A stretch of 64,000 nucleotides of DNA from Amblyornis subalaris (taxonomy: Eukaryota > Chordata > Aves > Passeriformes > Ptilonorhynchidae): positions 5,453,127 through 5,517,126 of the forward strand of contig JACAXG010000031.1 of assembly GCA_018881555.1 (NCBI GenBank). Direction: 5' to 3'. Position numbers and translations under genes: made by a program. Of this stretch, positions 23,901 to 35,680 are shown piece after piece; position 1 is the stretch's first letter, and the number at the start of each line of letters is the position of its first letter. The notes below the pieces were generated by a model. The model was not told where the DNA came from and did not search any database. It saw nothing but the letters and a program-made list of their open reading frames with translations.

Positions 23901-25984
23901 TCATGGCTGTGCTTACACTATTCAGTGAAATCAGGGATTACTGGGCAGCAGGATACCCTCCCTTCTCCTTGGCTGAAGTGTGCATGGAGTTTGATGCTTA
24001 GATTTTTTAAATTTTTATTTGTTTTCTTTAATTGTACTCTGCCTTCTTCCTTACTGTGACATCAGTAGAAAGTCAGAATTTCTTCTTATCTTGCNTTTTA
24101 TGGGACTAACTGTTACTAAGGGGCTAATACTGACAAACTCTTGGCTGGGAAAATGATGAGGCCATTATTAAGGTATACATTTATTTGGTTTTNGGTTTTT
24201 TATGCAGAATTTGGGTGAAATACATGTGGGATAGATGTGTGTGGGGATCTTGTGCTTATTGACAAGTTTTGAAACAGCTGACACTTTTATAAGGTAGTAA
24301 TACTTGCTCTCTGTTTCTTCTTTAAGAGTGTAGGTGATAATCTTTCCTCCTGTAAGAGGTTCATTAACTGAGCCTGAGTTGCCAGTAAGTTGGAACAAAA
24401 ACTTGAAAAGTTAGTCAAGCAGAAATTCAAGAATTCTGACATTTGATTTAGATGAAACAAAAAGTTTGTGTTTCATTGTTCATATTCTAACTTCAAACAC
24501 TTCACGACTTCAGTGGTTCTTATATTTTTGAAGAAATAAATACAAAAANAATTAAAATTTGTATTTCTGCAGGAAACATGTCCATTTAAAACCTGTTTTT
24601 CAGAGGGAAAATGAGGTTCTGTTTTATGAACAAAACTCTGTTGTTCTCAAAAGACCACCTTCTTGGTGAGAATAATTTTCATAGTGGTTCAGACAAGACT
24701 TGTGTGCTGTGACTTGGATCTTAAATTTTCAGTTTACACATATTGCCATGCTGCTCTGACCACAGGAATTGTTCTGTAGTTTGCTTTTCACTTTTATCTC
24801 TTTGCTCATGGTGATTATTTCTTATTAAAATGCTCACATCAACAGGGCAATTAATTCTCAGTAAGTTCCAAGTTGCAATGACTTCANCTTTGTTCGTGGT
24901 TGATCTGGTGCAGTATCAGTAGATCAAAGCAGTCGGTGCCGAGCCCCTGTAGCTGTGTGTGCATCAGTGCTGGTGGGGGGATGTGCTTTGGATTGAATAT
25001 ATCCCAATGCCTGTGGTCCAAAACCTTGGAGAGAAGGTGCCACGCTAAACCACACGGANGCAAGCCTGGATGTGATCCGTGGGGACAGTCGGTGGATTTG
25101 CTTCACAATTGTGCTGTTGATCCTAACGTGAATGCTGGAATGGATGCAATGTTTGGTTCTAGCAAATGCAGTTTATGGTCTGTAGACCAAAGCCTGGATG
25201 TGGACATAATGTTCTGTNTTCTCTAGAAGCCAGACTACAGCTGACCAGTAATCTTGGATTTAGTGGTCTGTGTGTTCTACAAGGATATCCCTCCTTGCTC
25301 NTCAGAGACAGGGAGCTCTGTCGATCACTGGGCTGTCAATGGCACTGCAGGTGTTACCTAAAGATTGGTTGGATGTCTCTGATTCGGGATCCTGGGCCGT
25401 GTTTCCAGTCAGTTAGGAGACAATCAAGCGAGCTCTTTTCCTGAGGTTTTTAAACCCCTGTGATAGTAATTTGTAAATGCCACAGTTGCTGGGACTTCCT
25501 TGTGCNGATACACAAGGTGTCTTCCCTGTGAACCTGCACAGCCAGCACGGGTCTGTTTGTGCCAGCAGTGAGTGATTCCACAGCACAGCCTGTGGTGTTC
25601 TCTGTGCCTGCCTCTGCCTGTGTGGGGCTGGGGACATCCAGTTCTTGGGCTCTCTCCTGTCACCCAGGGACAAACGTCTTTCTTATTTGGAGAGGATTTA
25701 GCAAACATAAGTTGGTGAGTATTTCAATGACTTCTGCCTCCCATACTGCCTTGTGGTCCACTTTTTAACCTATTTAAAAACAATATTAAGGCAATAAACT
25801 GANCTTCTAGCTACAAAAGCTGTCATGGGCTTAAAAAGCTTTCAGAATTGCATTATAAACTTTCTGTCGGAATAGTAATGGAGTTCAAACTTAAGTGTGG
25901 TATCTGTCCACAGACCAGTGTGAAATGAAGACAGATGTGGTCAGAGTCCTTGCCTCAAGACATTCGTNATTTAAAACCAGTGGA
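20941..25984. other. Non-coding DNA, nothing recognised
   Basis: A CAAA tract lies at 22003-22018. The 22.7-23.0 kb part is GC-richer and carries a 140-codon minus frame (23029-22607) with no recognisable domain. Elsewhere the sequence is AT-rich with short frames. Confidence 0.5.
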
Positions 25985-26088
25985 GAAGGGTTGGAGTGAC
26001 TTGCACAAAACTGATGCAGGGAATCATCTGCCTGGTTGGACCTAGATCCTGCATTTTCTGTCTCTTAGCTGCACTGTCTTCATGTTGG
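25985..26088 (-). mobile_element. Probable MIR-type SINE remnant
   Basis: GTGACTTGCACAAAACTGAT and then CTAGATCCTGCATTTTCTGT follow the order of the MIR reverse complement (GTGACTTGCCCAAGGTCAC, then GAACCCAGGTCTCCTGACTC). The words CTTAGCTGCACTGTCTTCAT occupy the position of the family's CTAACCACTAGACCAC block. Strongly diverged. Confidence 0.45.
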
Positions 26089-26494
26089 CCTATACTGTTC
26101 TCCTTTCTCTAAAATCATTGGAATTGGCCTCTCAAAGTGCTTATTTAGGCTGCCTCCTTTTCTCCCACTTCTTGAGCAGCCGGTGTTGATCAGGAAATTC
26201 TCATTGACCATGCCTCCCTGTGATTTTTCCGTGTGGTCCTTATTCAGGATCCTCTTGCCAGCTCTGTCTCCTTGAGCCTCGGGAGCAGGATGTGAGCACT
26301 CATTTATACACTGGTCCTTTCTCTGCTGGATGGATTCAAGAGCTGCACATTGATTTCAACCCTTCTGCACCTGTGAAGACGTGGGCTCCGCTGGGTAACC
26401 ACCATCCACAGCAGCACTGACCCACAGAAACTCCCAGGCAGCTCCAAGAGTGGAGACTTTGTGTGCAGAGAGNAGGGAAACGGGGTGGAGTGAG

Positions 26495-26640
26495 AAATGT
26501 GGATTCATGCACTCGCTCTGCAACAGCCTTCCTGGGTGGCCTTGAACATATCACTTACATCTTTCCTGCCCCTCCTTTGCTTCCTTGTGCTTCAGTCTCC
26601 CACCTGTAAAATCAGGATGGTGAAACTTCCTGTTGCCCTT
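26495..26640 (+). mobile_element. MIR-type SINE remnant
   Basis: CGCTCTGCAACAGCC, GGTGGCCTTGAACATATCAC, then GTGCTTCAGTCTCCCACCTG followed by TAAAATCAGGATGGTGAAAC, match in order the MIR blocks GCTCTGCCACT, GTGACCTTGGGCAAGTCAC, TGCCTCAGTTTCCTCATCTG and TAAAATGGGGATAATAAT. Order and spacing are well kept, making this one of the clearest MIR copies here. It lies about 400 bases from another probable MIR in the opposite orientation. Confidence 0.75.
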
Positions 26641-26791
26641 CCTCTGGCTTAGCCGTTCGTGGGGTCAGCTCTCCACAGCTTCTGCTGTTCTCTGTACAGT
26701 GCTGCAGCACCTAAATCGATGAGGTTGATCTTGGTCATGAGCTAAAGGATATGTAATATGCAACACAGATGTTCAGAAACCAGGATTTAGG

Positions 26792-26823
26792 TAGGTTTCT
26801 AGGATTCTAGGTTTCTAGGAAAG
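26792..26823. repeat. Two-copy tandem repeat, 16-base unit
   Basis: TAGGTTTCTAGGATTC at 26792-26807 is followed by TAGGTTTCTAGGAAAG. The words GGATTTAGGTAGG just before it suggest it arose by slippage within an ancient repeat of the GGATTTAGGCACC type. Confidence 0.6.
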
Positions 26824-26904
26824 GATTTTTCAAGTTTCCTGAAGACCATGTCCATGTATCAGGAAGACAACAGACTGATCACTTAGATAGCCTAGGAAAT
26901 TCAA

Positions 26905-27045
26905 ATTTTAAATCCATATTCGGGCCCCTGAATCAGCGGCTTGACTTCAGAAGTGCTCAGCAGCCAGCACTGTGCTGCGAATATGGTAGATGTGAATTTG
27001 GGGTGCTGAATATTTTGGCAGTTGTCCCAGATTTAGACGGATTGG
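26905..27045 (-). repeat. Ancient hairpin-family repeat
   Basis: AAATCCATATTCGGGCCCCT followed by GACTTCAGAAGTGCTCAGCA and then AATTTGGGGTGCTGAA matches, in order, the reverse complement of an old amniote repeat built from TGCTCAGCACTTCTGAAAAT, CAGGCCC and AAATATGGATTTAGG. The match is from memory but runs over several blocks. No coding content. Confidence 0.5.
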
Positions 27046-27701
27046 GAGCCTTGCTGTAGATGCGTGAGGTTGTGGGGTGGCAGTGGCTCTGTGTGTGTGT
27101 GTTTTCTTTTTCCCTTAAGCCACTGCTTCAGTTCCAAAACCTAACTCATTCCCAAGGACAAAGTACATGCACTGAGTGACTTGGTTCATCAGTAGATTCC
27201 AGACTGCCAAATGCATTTGGTGGTCTTGGGTGTTTTCCAAGTGAAAAAGTCACAGAGACCTGACAGTGTGCGTATGTATTTTCACACATAGATATTTTGG
27301 CATTTTAGCTGACTGTCTGTGCTCACTTGGTAGAAATGTGGATGGAGTTGTTGCAGGAGTGAGGGGGTGGTCTCAGCAGGTCAGAGTTCAGTCTAGTGGT
27401 AGGGCAGGGTGGGGAAGCTTGGATTGCAGCTGCCTACACAAAATTTGACCTCAGATTAACCAGACAGCTTCGGTTTCCACTGCCGCTCTCCCAAAGCCTC
27501 CACGAGCAAAAATAACCAAAGTACAAGAAAAGAAAATAGATTTTTGGAGTCTGTACAAAATGAAGAAAAACTTCTTTATTGTCCTTTATAATTTATGAAT
27601 TATCTNTCTCTTTGAGTAGTTCCTGCTGGAAGCAAATCTTAGATATTCTGGGGCCAGTACCACAAGAGTGCATGCGTTTGTCAGTGCTGAACAGGTTAGG
27701 T
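27046..27701. other. Non-coding DNA
   Basis: A seven-unit GT tract lies near 27090-27104. Nothing else is recognised, and frames are no longer than 60 codons. Confidence 0.5.
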
Positions 27702-27772
27702 GAGATCCTGTGCTGATGTTAATCAACAGGGCCCTGCTGAGGTTGTGCCAGTNTGCACCAGTTAAAGATATA
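27702..27772. repeat. Ancient hairpin-family repeat
   Basis: GAGATCCTGTGCTGATGTTA and then TCAACAGGG at the left face GTGCCAGT, an N and TGCACCAGTTAAAGAT at the right. This is the layout of the reptile/bird palindrome GATCCTCAGCTGGTGTAAAT with its inverted TTTACACCAGCTGAGGATC arm. Diverged, with one N in the right arm. Confidence 0.45.
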
Positions 27773-28107
27773 ATTCCTGAATGTAATAATTTACTGCATT
27801 ATCCCCTTTAAAGTTTAAACTCCTCTTCTTTATCTTCTTACTCTGAATGCAGAGCTGTTTTTTATGAGATAATGGGTTCATAGGAATCGGGTGTTTTTAT
27901 TAAATATTAAAAATTCAACATTTACCTTAACTGAAAGGCTTGTCTTCATTTAGTCCTGGTTGAAGCTGACTGTGAAGAATGTAGGCTGTTCTTGCCAAAG
28001 CCTGATATGGTCCAGCAGCAGTGTTTTGTGAGTGGTGATGAGTCTCCCTTCTCAGAACTGATCTTACTGAGTTTCCATAATCAAGGACAGACTTTCAGAA
28101 AGGCTCA

Positions 28108-28222
28108 AATTGGCTTGTTTTTCAGAAACTGCTGAGTATTGAGTGCTCATCTTCCTTTGAAAAACTTATGTTCAACTTTATGCCAGAAGCTTCTGAGTGC
28201 CAGGCACTCTTAAAAGCCAGTC
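28108..28222 (+). repeat. Ancient hairpin-family repeat, opposite orientation
   Basis: GCTGAGTATTGAGTGCTCAT followed by CTTTGAAAAACTTATG resembles the same family as the copy at 26905-27045, read in the other direction. CTTCTGAGTGCCAGGCACTC further right may be its second arm. Fewer blocks match, so this copy is less certain. Confidence 0.35.
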
Positions 28223-31200
28223 TTTGAGTGTCATTTGAAATATGTTCCCACATAAGCAAATTCTATACGTTTGCAGGCAATGTGAATTTTTTTAAAACAA
28301 CAGTATTGTTAAATGAAGGGTGGCAGTGGTGTGAATAGCCTTAAAGAAAATAAGAATTATACCAAAACTTTACTCATTTCTCGCAATGAACTTAGCTGAA
28401 CTCTTGGAATATTTTAAAGTAGATATGAGAAGAAAGCAGTGTTGTTTCCTGCCTTGGTATACCTTTGTGTTCTGTTTTATTAAAAATGGTGTAAAACTGT
28501 TTTGCTGAAGAACTTAACTCTCTGGCGCTGTCCCAAGGAAGATGTATTATGTATCTTGTTAGACCAATCCAAATACCACTACATTTAAGCCCAGAAAGCT
28601 TAGATTTTTTGAATAAGAATTTGTGAAGCTTCTAAAGCTCCATTAGTAAAACTGGACCTTGATGCCCCAGACTGCCTGTTTTAGCCCTGCTGATTTGTCC
28701 ATAAGATGTCCAAATAATACTTCGCAAAGATATGCAGTTGGCCTTGTCCCACAATGTATCAGACCTGACCTCTCCTCATGGCTGTGCTATATCTAAGANC
28801 ACTCCAGGAGGTGTTCAAACTTTTGCACCTTCAGACAAATACGACACCAATTTAAATTTNTTTTTTTTGTGCATTAGAATTTCATTATTTGACCAAAATT
28901 GTAGTGAAACAAATTCTTCCTTAGGCTTTCNTAAACCGCTGTGTCACTCAAGTGGTGCCACAGACTGAAGTATCTTCAACTTTTTGTAAACAGGTTTTTT
29001 CCTTGCAAAAGATCTCTGTAGACTGTCAAAGCAATGAATTACAACAAATGTGCGATAAAAGTTGTCAGTAGCCAAAACATGAAATATCACTGAATTCTGA
29101 TCTATATCTTTGAATATAATCTAAACACTAAGTTCTGCTTTCCCAAAATTGGAGGTAAAATTTGCATTGACTTCAGTACACAGACTTATTTAAAAAAATA
29201 TTTTTTTTCTCTTATTTTCAAATCAATCCCACCTGGTTAATATTCAGTATGGTAAGAGTGAGGGAAAGAAATATTCTATTAGAAAGCTTAGAGGTAAAAC
29301 TCTGAATTTGGTTTCTAGGAACNTCTTTCCTCATTGATACGGCTGCAGGCTTTTCCAAAACACAAAGTTACCTTCAGGAGTCATCAAGGAGAATAAGAGT
29401 GGAATAAGTGCACTGGGGAAAGATATTTGAGGTGAGACTTTCCTAGTCCCACAAAGGAAGGATTAAGTTAAGTTTGAGGTACCATCTTCCTTTTCCTGNG
29501 GAGGTCTGGGTAAGATTTCAGCAATTTATGTGGACAAATATGGTTGGACAGGATAGGGTTCCATCCTTCACTCTTCTTCCACAATGCCCAGGACTGATTA
29601 AGACGAGGGTGTTCTTAAAACACAGAGTTTCTGCCCTTCTGGTGCCCAGTCCCATAGTCATCCAAAATAGGATGACTCACCAGTGCTGTGTTGTCAGGGA
29701 GATGGATTTTGGAGTAGGGTTTGAATGGATTTCCCTGACTTACTAAATTGCTGAAATACAGGTCTACAAACAGGTTTTNAAAACCAGTTTGCACCCAGTT
29801 GTGACTCACTTGAAGGCCATACTAAAGCTCCTTTGTGCTCATTTCAGTCGAATATTTTTCAATACTTTTTCAATCTTTTCTAATTAATTTTTGTTGCTTA
29901 TATTTGCACAGAACAGTCTAACTACAACTTGGAGTTAACCCTCCTATGTCTTAATTATTTGTGAGTGAAAGAATTGATTTTTGCTCTCCTCTCCCTCCTC
30001 ATCTCTTAATTTGTTTCCATTCGTTGTTGTGTGCAACCATTGTTTTGAGGGATGAAAGGGCAAAGGGGATGTCCATTTCCACAGATGGCAGATAATTTGT
30101 AAGAGTTTTGCTGCCTGGTATTTTCTAGATAGCCATGTCAGTGTGCAAAGGTGCCTTCCAGCCTTCACACATTGAGCAATGAAGGGAAATAAACTGTGTG
30201 ATTTGGNTGACATGTAGAAAAGCATTAGCTTTTAGAGTACAAACGCTGTTTCTTAATGTAGAAAATCACCATATTTTTGAAAACTGTGATGTTGAAATAC
30301 AATTTTTTTTTTTTTTTTTTTGTATTTACTGAGACAAAGCTAGAAAAATCCTGGGTGGAAAATTCATGATCTGAATAANTTACTCATCCCTACATCTCAG
30401 TGTAATGACATAACCTTACGGAATATTTTAAAACAAAGCAAAGAATTTTGCTGCTTTCTCCCTCGTTGCTCTTTAACTCAGTAACATCTTCCTTCCCATG
30501 ACTTGTTCCATTATCTTCAGCGTGGCAAGTTTAGCATGAATTTACTCCCTTCAACATGAGTGAAATGATTAAATCTGCTCTAATTAATTGTTTCAGTATG
30601 TTGGAAGAAAGATCTTCCTTCTCCTTTCTTCTCCCCCACCCTCCCCCTCCTTTCCCACATGTTTTTCCTGCAGTTTCTGTAATGGCCCAGGCTCTGCAAA
30701 GCATCCCAAAACACACCTGGGGCCAGGTGTTTGGAATTACCTTTGATGTACCTTCCTATATCAGCACTTCCCTACATTCCTCACTGTAAGTGTGTCCTGG
30801 GACTCCCTACTGCATCCTGGTTTATGGCACTTTATTTTCTTCTCTTTGTGGGCCTGAAATGAGGTCTGAATACGCAACTATCTGGGTGAGGGCCCAGGGC
30901 CACAAACCATCCCAGTAAATTCAGAAATGTAGGGTTGTGGAAGTTACTAGATGTGGAATATCCATAGGGTAAGGCACTGGTTGTCTGGGTAGGCCGATGC
31001 CTGACCTTTTGCCCTGGAAAATGGCAGCACAAGGTAAGTGCCTGACAGGCTTTCTCAAGATTTAAATGGCTTTAAAATCTAAATTTACTGGCTGCATATA
31101 TGTGTACAGGAAGATTTTGAGTGACGTAGCAACCTATAAAATTCCTCCTGTTCAATTACTCTGCTTCAGATATATCAATTGCTTCTTTTTACTTCCAATG

Positions 31201-31659
31201 CAAAGTGNACCTAAGCTTTTGATACTGAAGTTTTAGTGGAACTCTGATTTCAGATTTCAGACAGGCATTACTCCTCTATAAAGACAGAATCAGTATTATT
31301 AATAAGCTTTCACTATTGTTTTTCTGCCTTTGTTTAATGTGTTTGAATGTTGAATTATGCTAAATTATGTACATGTTAAGTGATAAATTATGTAATGCTC
31401 CAATGTGGTGGGAATTAATAGTGGAACTGCTTTAATTTGCTCTTTTGTTTTTTTGCCATAAACCCCATTAAATCTCTCTGTTATGTAGATGGCTTTGTCA
31501 AATGGTGTTCATAAGAAAGGAGGATGGGAAGAGGGGGAAAAAAAACCCCAAGCCCCAAACCAAACAGAGCCTTGCTNCCTTTGGACAGATGGTGAGGGCT
31601 GAACCTTCATGAATTTGTTATTGCCCTAATTGAAATCACATTGGTGTATTGTTCTCAGG
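28223..31659. other. AT-rich non-coding DNA
   Basis: The longest T run of the window (T19) lies at 30303-30321. A single TTGACTTCAGTA word near 29167 is a possible repeat relic. From 31.3 to 31.5 kb the sequence is AT-rich, with many TAAT-type homeodomain-like words and no frames. No gene was seen. Confidence 0.5.
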
Positions 31660-31920
31660 CGATGCCAGGGATGCTCTCCGGGATGGGGCTGGCAGGGGCG
31701 GGGAGAGTAGTCCCACTGCAGAAATGCAGAGCTGTGAAAATCCTCCAGAAGGCTACGAGGGATTCCAGCACCTCCCGGGCTATTGCTGCTGACCCAGGGT
31801 CAGGCATGGGCAGACACCTCACAGCTGCATCGCTTCGCCTTCCTTTTCCCTGTGGAAATTACTGCGGGGAATGGATCGCCCCAGATAGCGTAGCCGAAGC
31901 CTGGGAAAACACGTGCTGCT
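31660..31920. other. CpG-richer patch with a short open frame
   Basis: About eleven CpG dinucleotides occur in 260 bases, against a depleted surrounding. A 94-codon + frame (31641-31925) spans it without N but has no recognised domain. It could be a small promoter or enhancer, or an isolated conserved exon. Nothing in the sequence decides between these. Confidence 0.3.
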
Positions 31921-34529
31921 TCTGAGCAGTTGGTTTGCAATATGGTAAATTAGAGGCAGGTCTTGCAGTCACAATACCCACTAAATGAAATAAATCAGGA
32001 CTACGTTTGTGCAGTATTCCAGTTTATCGCTGGTTGATGAATTACGAAAAGATGTTAATGGTGGGTGGGATAAAGAACGGCTTTGATTCCTAGGGCAAGC
32101 TGTGGAGGTGATGCTCTACGATGTTCTTCTGATTGCACATCTGGGAGCGATATGGAAATGTGGTTTAATCCTACATGTTGGCAGGATTCCCAGCAGCAGA
32201 AAAGGAGCAAGTGCATGCATCTTTGCCTGTCTGCTGCTTGGATGTTGGAGGAACAGTTTTACAGACAAAATAGAGGAGGTTTTTCCTTAGCAAATGCTGT
32301 TTATCTGTAATACCTGTGAATTTTGGCCTTAATTTAGAGTGCCCTTTCAAGAATGCCGGTGTTGAATACATTTCATCATGATTCCAGTGTACATTGGATG
32401 CCAGACATGAGATTTGGTTCATTGTCTCAGGCCTGTGCAATCCAGAGAGTTCAGTGACTCGGGTTTACTTCCTTTTTCCTTCAGCATGTCAGGAAAAGTT
32501 TGTCTGTAAGTCCATGAAGTTTAGACCTTGCACTTTATTTCTTTCTTTAGCTAACTGTCTTTTGATCATTAATCATCAGGAATGGGACTATCTTATATTC
32601 CTGCCAAAAAAAAAAAGATGAGCTTAGATCTAAAAACCATTAGAGGTTCTGGTGTTTCTGATTTCAAAACTCACTGCGTTGCTCAGTCCTCTGGAGTGCA
32701 AGTGGTGTGTCCAAGGGAAGAGCAGGGGAAACAAATCACCCTTTTATCTCAGGGATGAAGAATGCTCTCACTGACACTTTTTATTTTTCATATAGAACTG
32801 ATGTGTTTTATGGAGAGTCTCCCTGTCCTCTTGCATTTTCAGAATTGGTGAAAATCAACACACATTACGAAAATTATGTAGTAGCTCACAGATCAGATTT
32901 CTTTTATCCTAAAAAGATGTCTTTTCATATAGCAGATATTTTTGTGTGCGCATGTGTTTATATCACACTTGACTGTTGTTGAGTCCTTGGCTGATGAATG
33001 GCATAACGGGACTAATAGTGCAAGTTCAGACATAGAAAAGAGTTTTCAAAATTAAGAGATATCAGAGCAATTTTCCTTTTTAAAGAAGTTCTTATACCTG
33101 GAAAAATTGCTAATAGATCATCTGAATTCCAATTTCAAGCTTTGTTCCCTTCCTGATTTTTTTTTTCTTCTTTCTTCTTTTTTTAACATTTATTCCTGTC
33201 ACTCTTTATCCTTTTCTCCTTAGTCACAACATGGAGACAGAAAGAAAGAATAAAAGGGCCTTTCAAAGTTTGGAAGTTTAACTTCCCACTTCTGTGGGAA
33301 AAAATAAAAAGCTTTCCTAAAGTTGGATGCAAACTTTTTCCGTGCTCTTGGTGGCATGAACATCTGTATGTATATACATATTCATAAAGCTGTGATGGCA
33401 GTGTGGAAATTCTCTCCAGAGTAGAACAATATACTTATTTCAGCTTGCTTTCCTTAAAGAAACCAATGAAAATACAACCAACCAAACCCACCCCTGCCAA
33501 AATCCAGAACAAACGCCAAAAATCAGGAATACCAATGATGAAACAGGCATCTAATTTCCAAATTTAATTAAAAAGGGGACAGATAGAATTATTATCCATT
33601 GTCTTTCAAATTCAGGCATCTGTGCATGCGAATATGCAGGCTGAGAATAAAACCTTGTCTGTTGTACAGAACAAAGCTGAGATTATCAATTCGTGAAAGT
33701 GTTTCTTTTGGGAATATTTTAAACATCAGATCACCTCCTGACTAAGGTATATATATTAATTTTCTCTCTCTTGTCCCTTGCAGGACAGACGTCTTGATGG
33801 CTTTTTGGCACTTTATTGTAGTCTTCATAGATGTATAATCTATTAAGCGCATCTGTAATGGGATGGTGCATTACCCTTGAGACAGAACTATGCTGCTTAT
33901 TTATTACCCATGTGCCAGGAGATGCCAAAAAGCTGGTTTTTCAGGCTGTGCTTCTGTTAAAAATGGCAAGAAAAAAACTGTGGTGTGGAAAGCTCACAAC
34001 TTCCAAGAGCGATCCAGTTTAACTCACTTATTCTCCTACTGCATCCTTACAATCTGCTTTCTGTCCTTCAGTCTTTCTTTGTGTCTGAGAGTCATTGGTG
34101 ACTGTTGAGGTTGCAGCTAATTCCATGCAGTCCTTATGACATCTTTGAGTGTTCCGCATCTTTCCATAAACGAAGCTCTTCTAAAATGGCTTTCCTGTAG
34201 GCAAGTTCCTGCTCCTCTCGGGAGTCTGCCAGCTTCCCTTTGTGCTTTTTGCTTGTTGTCTAACAATTTTAGCTGGATCCATCCTTTCCCCTGGAATCTT
34301 CAAGCTTGCTTTATGGAGTTATTCTCAGGAGAGTCACAATCTTTCATTTGCCCTGTAGGACCCCACAACCCATGAAGGAGCGGGATGTGCACATGTTTTG
34401 ACTCCCCACTTTCTTTTTTTAACAGCACATGTGATGCATAGCATCGATACAACAAACTGGAGACAAATTAAGTGTTTTTTCCATCTGCTACGCCATCTGA
34501 AAACCTTTCAGGCAACAGATGAGGCTTTG
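31921..34529. other. Non-coding DNA, nothing recognised
   Basis: An A11 run lies at 32606-32616. Frames are under 100 codons and unfamiliar, and the base composition is ordinary. Confidence 0.5.
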
Positions 34530-35230
34530 CATTTGGATGGTGATTGGGAAAGTAGGCTTGAAGTGAATTGGCCTGATGCGTATGAAAGCGCGAATAGGTG
34601 CAAGGATGCGAGAATAAGGGGTTGGGAGTGTCACGGGCCTCAAGTGCTACTTTGTCCAGGAAGCGTTGCAAGAGAGCTCCTGTGCTGGGAAAGCTGCTGG
34701 ATTTGCTTGCTGTGGGAGCTGAGATGATAGCTGAGGAAAGGTGGCTGGTGATATAAAACATGGCACACTCAGCAAGAGGTTTAAAGTGGGAGGTTGAATG
34801 AGTGTCTGTGAAACCGGCCCTAGGCTCTAACTAGGAATGAGGGAACTGACTGCTATCCCGAATTTCCTGACAGCTCATCGAAAGCCAGAGATACGAGGGG
34901 GAGATATCTGGGTAGATTGCTCACTGAGCTGACACAGGCACTTATTTTGAAGTTATNATGAAAAATATGAAGCTAAACTTACTGTGCTGGTTGTCCAAGT
35001 GAGCGGCCCAGGAGGAGCGCTGGGATTTACTGCACAGTGTGCAGATGTGCGGCTGGAGTGGCACATTCCACAGCGGATGCNGGTGTCGTCGAGCACGCTC
35101 TGTGCTGCTGGAGGGTGCTGCTGAACGTGGCCTGCTCTTCTTTTGACACTCAGCTGAAACGCTGGGTGCTCTGCTTTCTCTGTCTTGTGGAAAAGTGTGC
35201 TCCTGGTTCCGGGGGTGAGACAGTTCACAT
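34530..35230. other. Two close CpG-richer patches
   Basis: CpGs cluster at 34570-34670 (including GCGTATGAAAGCGCGAA) and at 34995-35220. Frames of 109 and 97 codons on opposite strands overlap in the first patch, and frames of 104 and 91 codons in the second; none is recognisable. A 12-base palindrome-like word, TGCACAGTGTGC, lies near 35030. Confidence 0.3.
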
Positions 35231-35489
35231 GGCCCTTGGAGTCAGAGACTGGAAAATGTCAGTTCAGGAGTTCCCATGGAGGTGCCGTTCATTTACAGGT
35301 GCTGTCACCTGGTTTATTATTAGCTCTTGGATTTTTGGTGTTTTTCTCTAGCTATATGCACAGACACACATATATAGGAAGAATAATGAACTCCAGCTCT
35401 ATATTACTATTACCAGTGATGTTTTGTCTGGGAAACTACTCTTCTTAAGAATTATGGATTGCAATGACTCAAATCTTGGCAGGAACTGC
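35231..35489. other. Short non-coding gap
   Basis: A TATATA-containing stretch near 35370 and short frames only. Nothing recognised. Confidence 0.4.
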
Positions 35490-35680
35490 TTAATGCATAG
35501 GAGAACAATTGAGCATTGGCCTTAGCATTGGCTATCAAGATTTTTGAGTTTAAATGCTGGGTTTTTTTGCTTGTCTCCTTTTATGACTACAGNAAGCCAA
35601 TAGATGTCTATTCCTCCATTTCCTCTCTTTTCTCTACATGGAGTGGAGTAGTTCTGTTTTTCTTTTTGAATGCTCATCCA
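35490..35680 (+). mobile_element. Probable MIR-type SINE remnant
   Basis: GAACAATTGAGCATTGGCCT and then TTTTTGAGTTTAAATGCTGG fit the MIR head (GTGGTTAGAGCA, GGAGACCTGGGTTCAAATCCTGG). Further right, CATTTCCTCTC and CATGGAGTGGAGTAGTTCTG fit the TCAGTTTCCTCATC and AAATGGAGATAATA blocks. The middle, including one N, is poorly kept. Confidence 0.45.
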
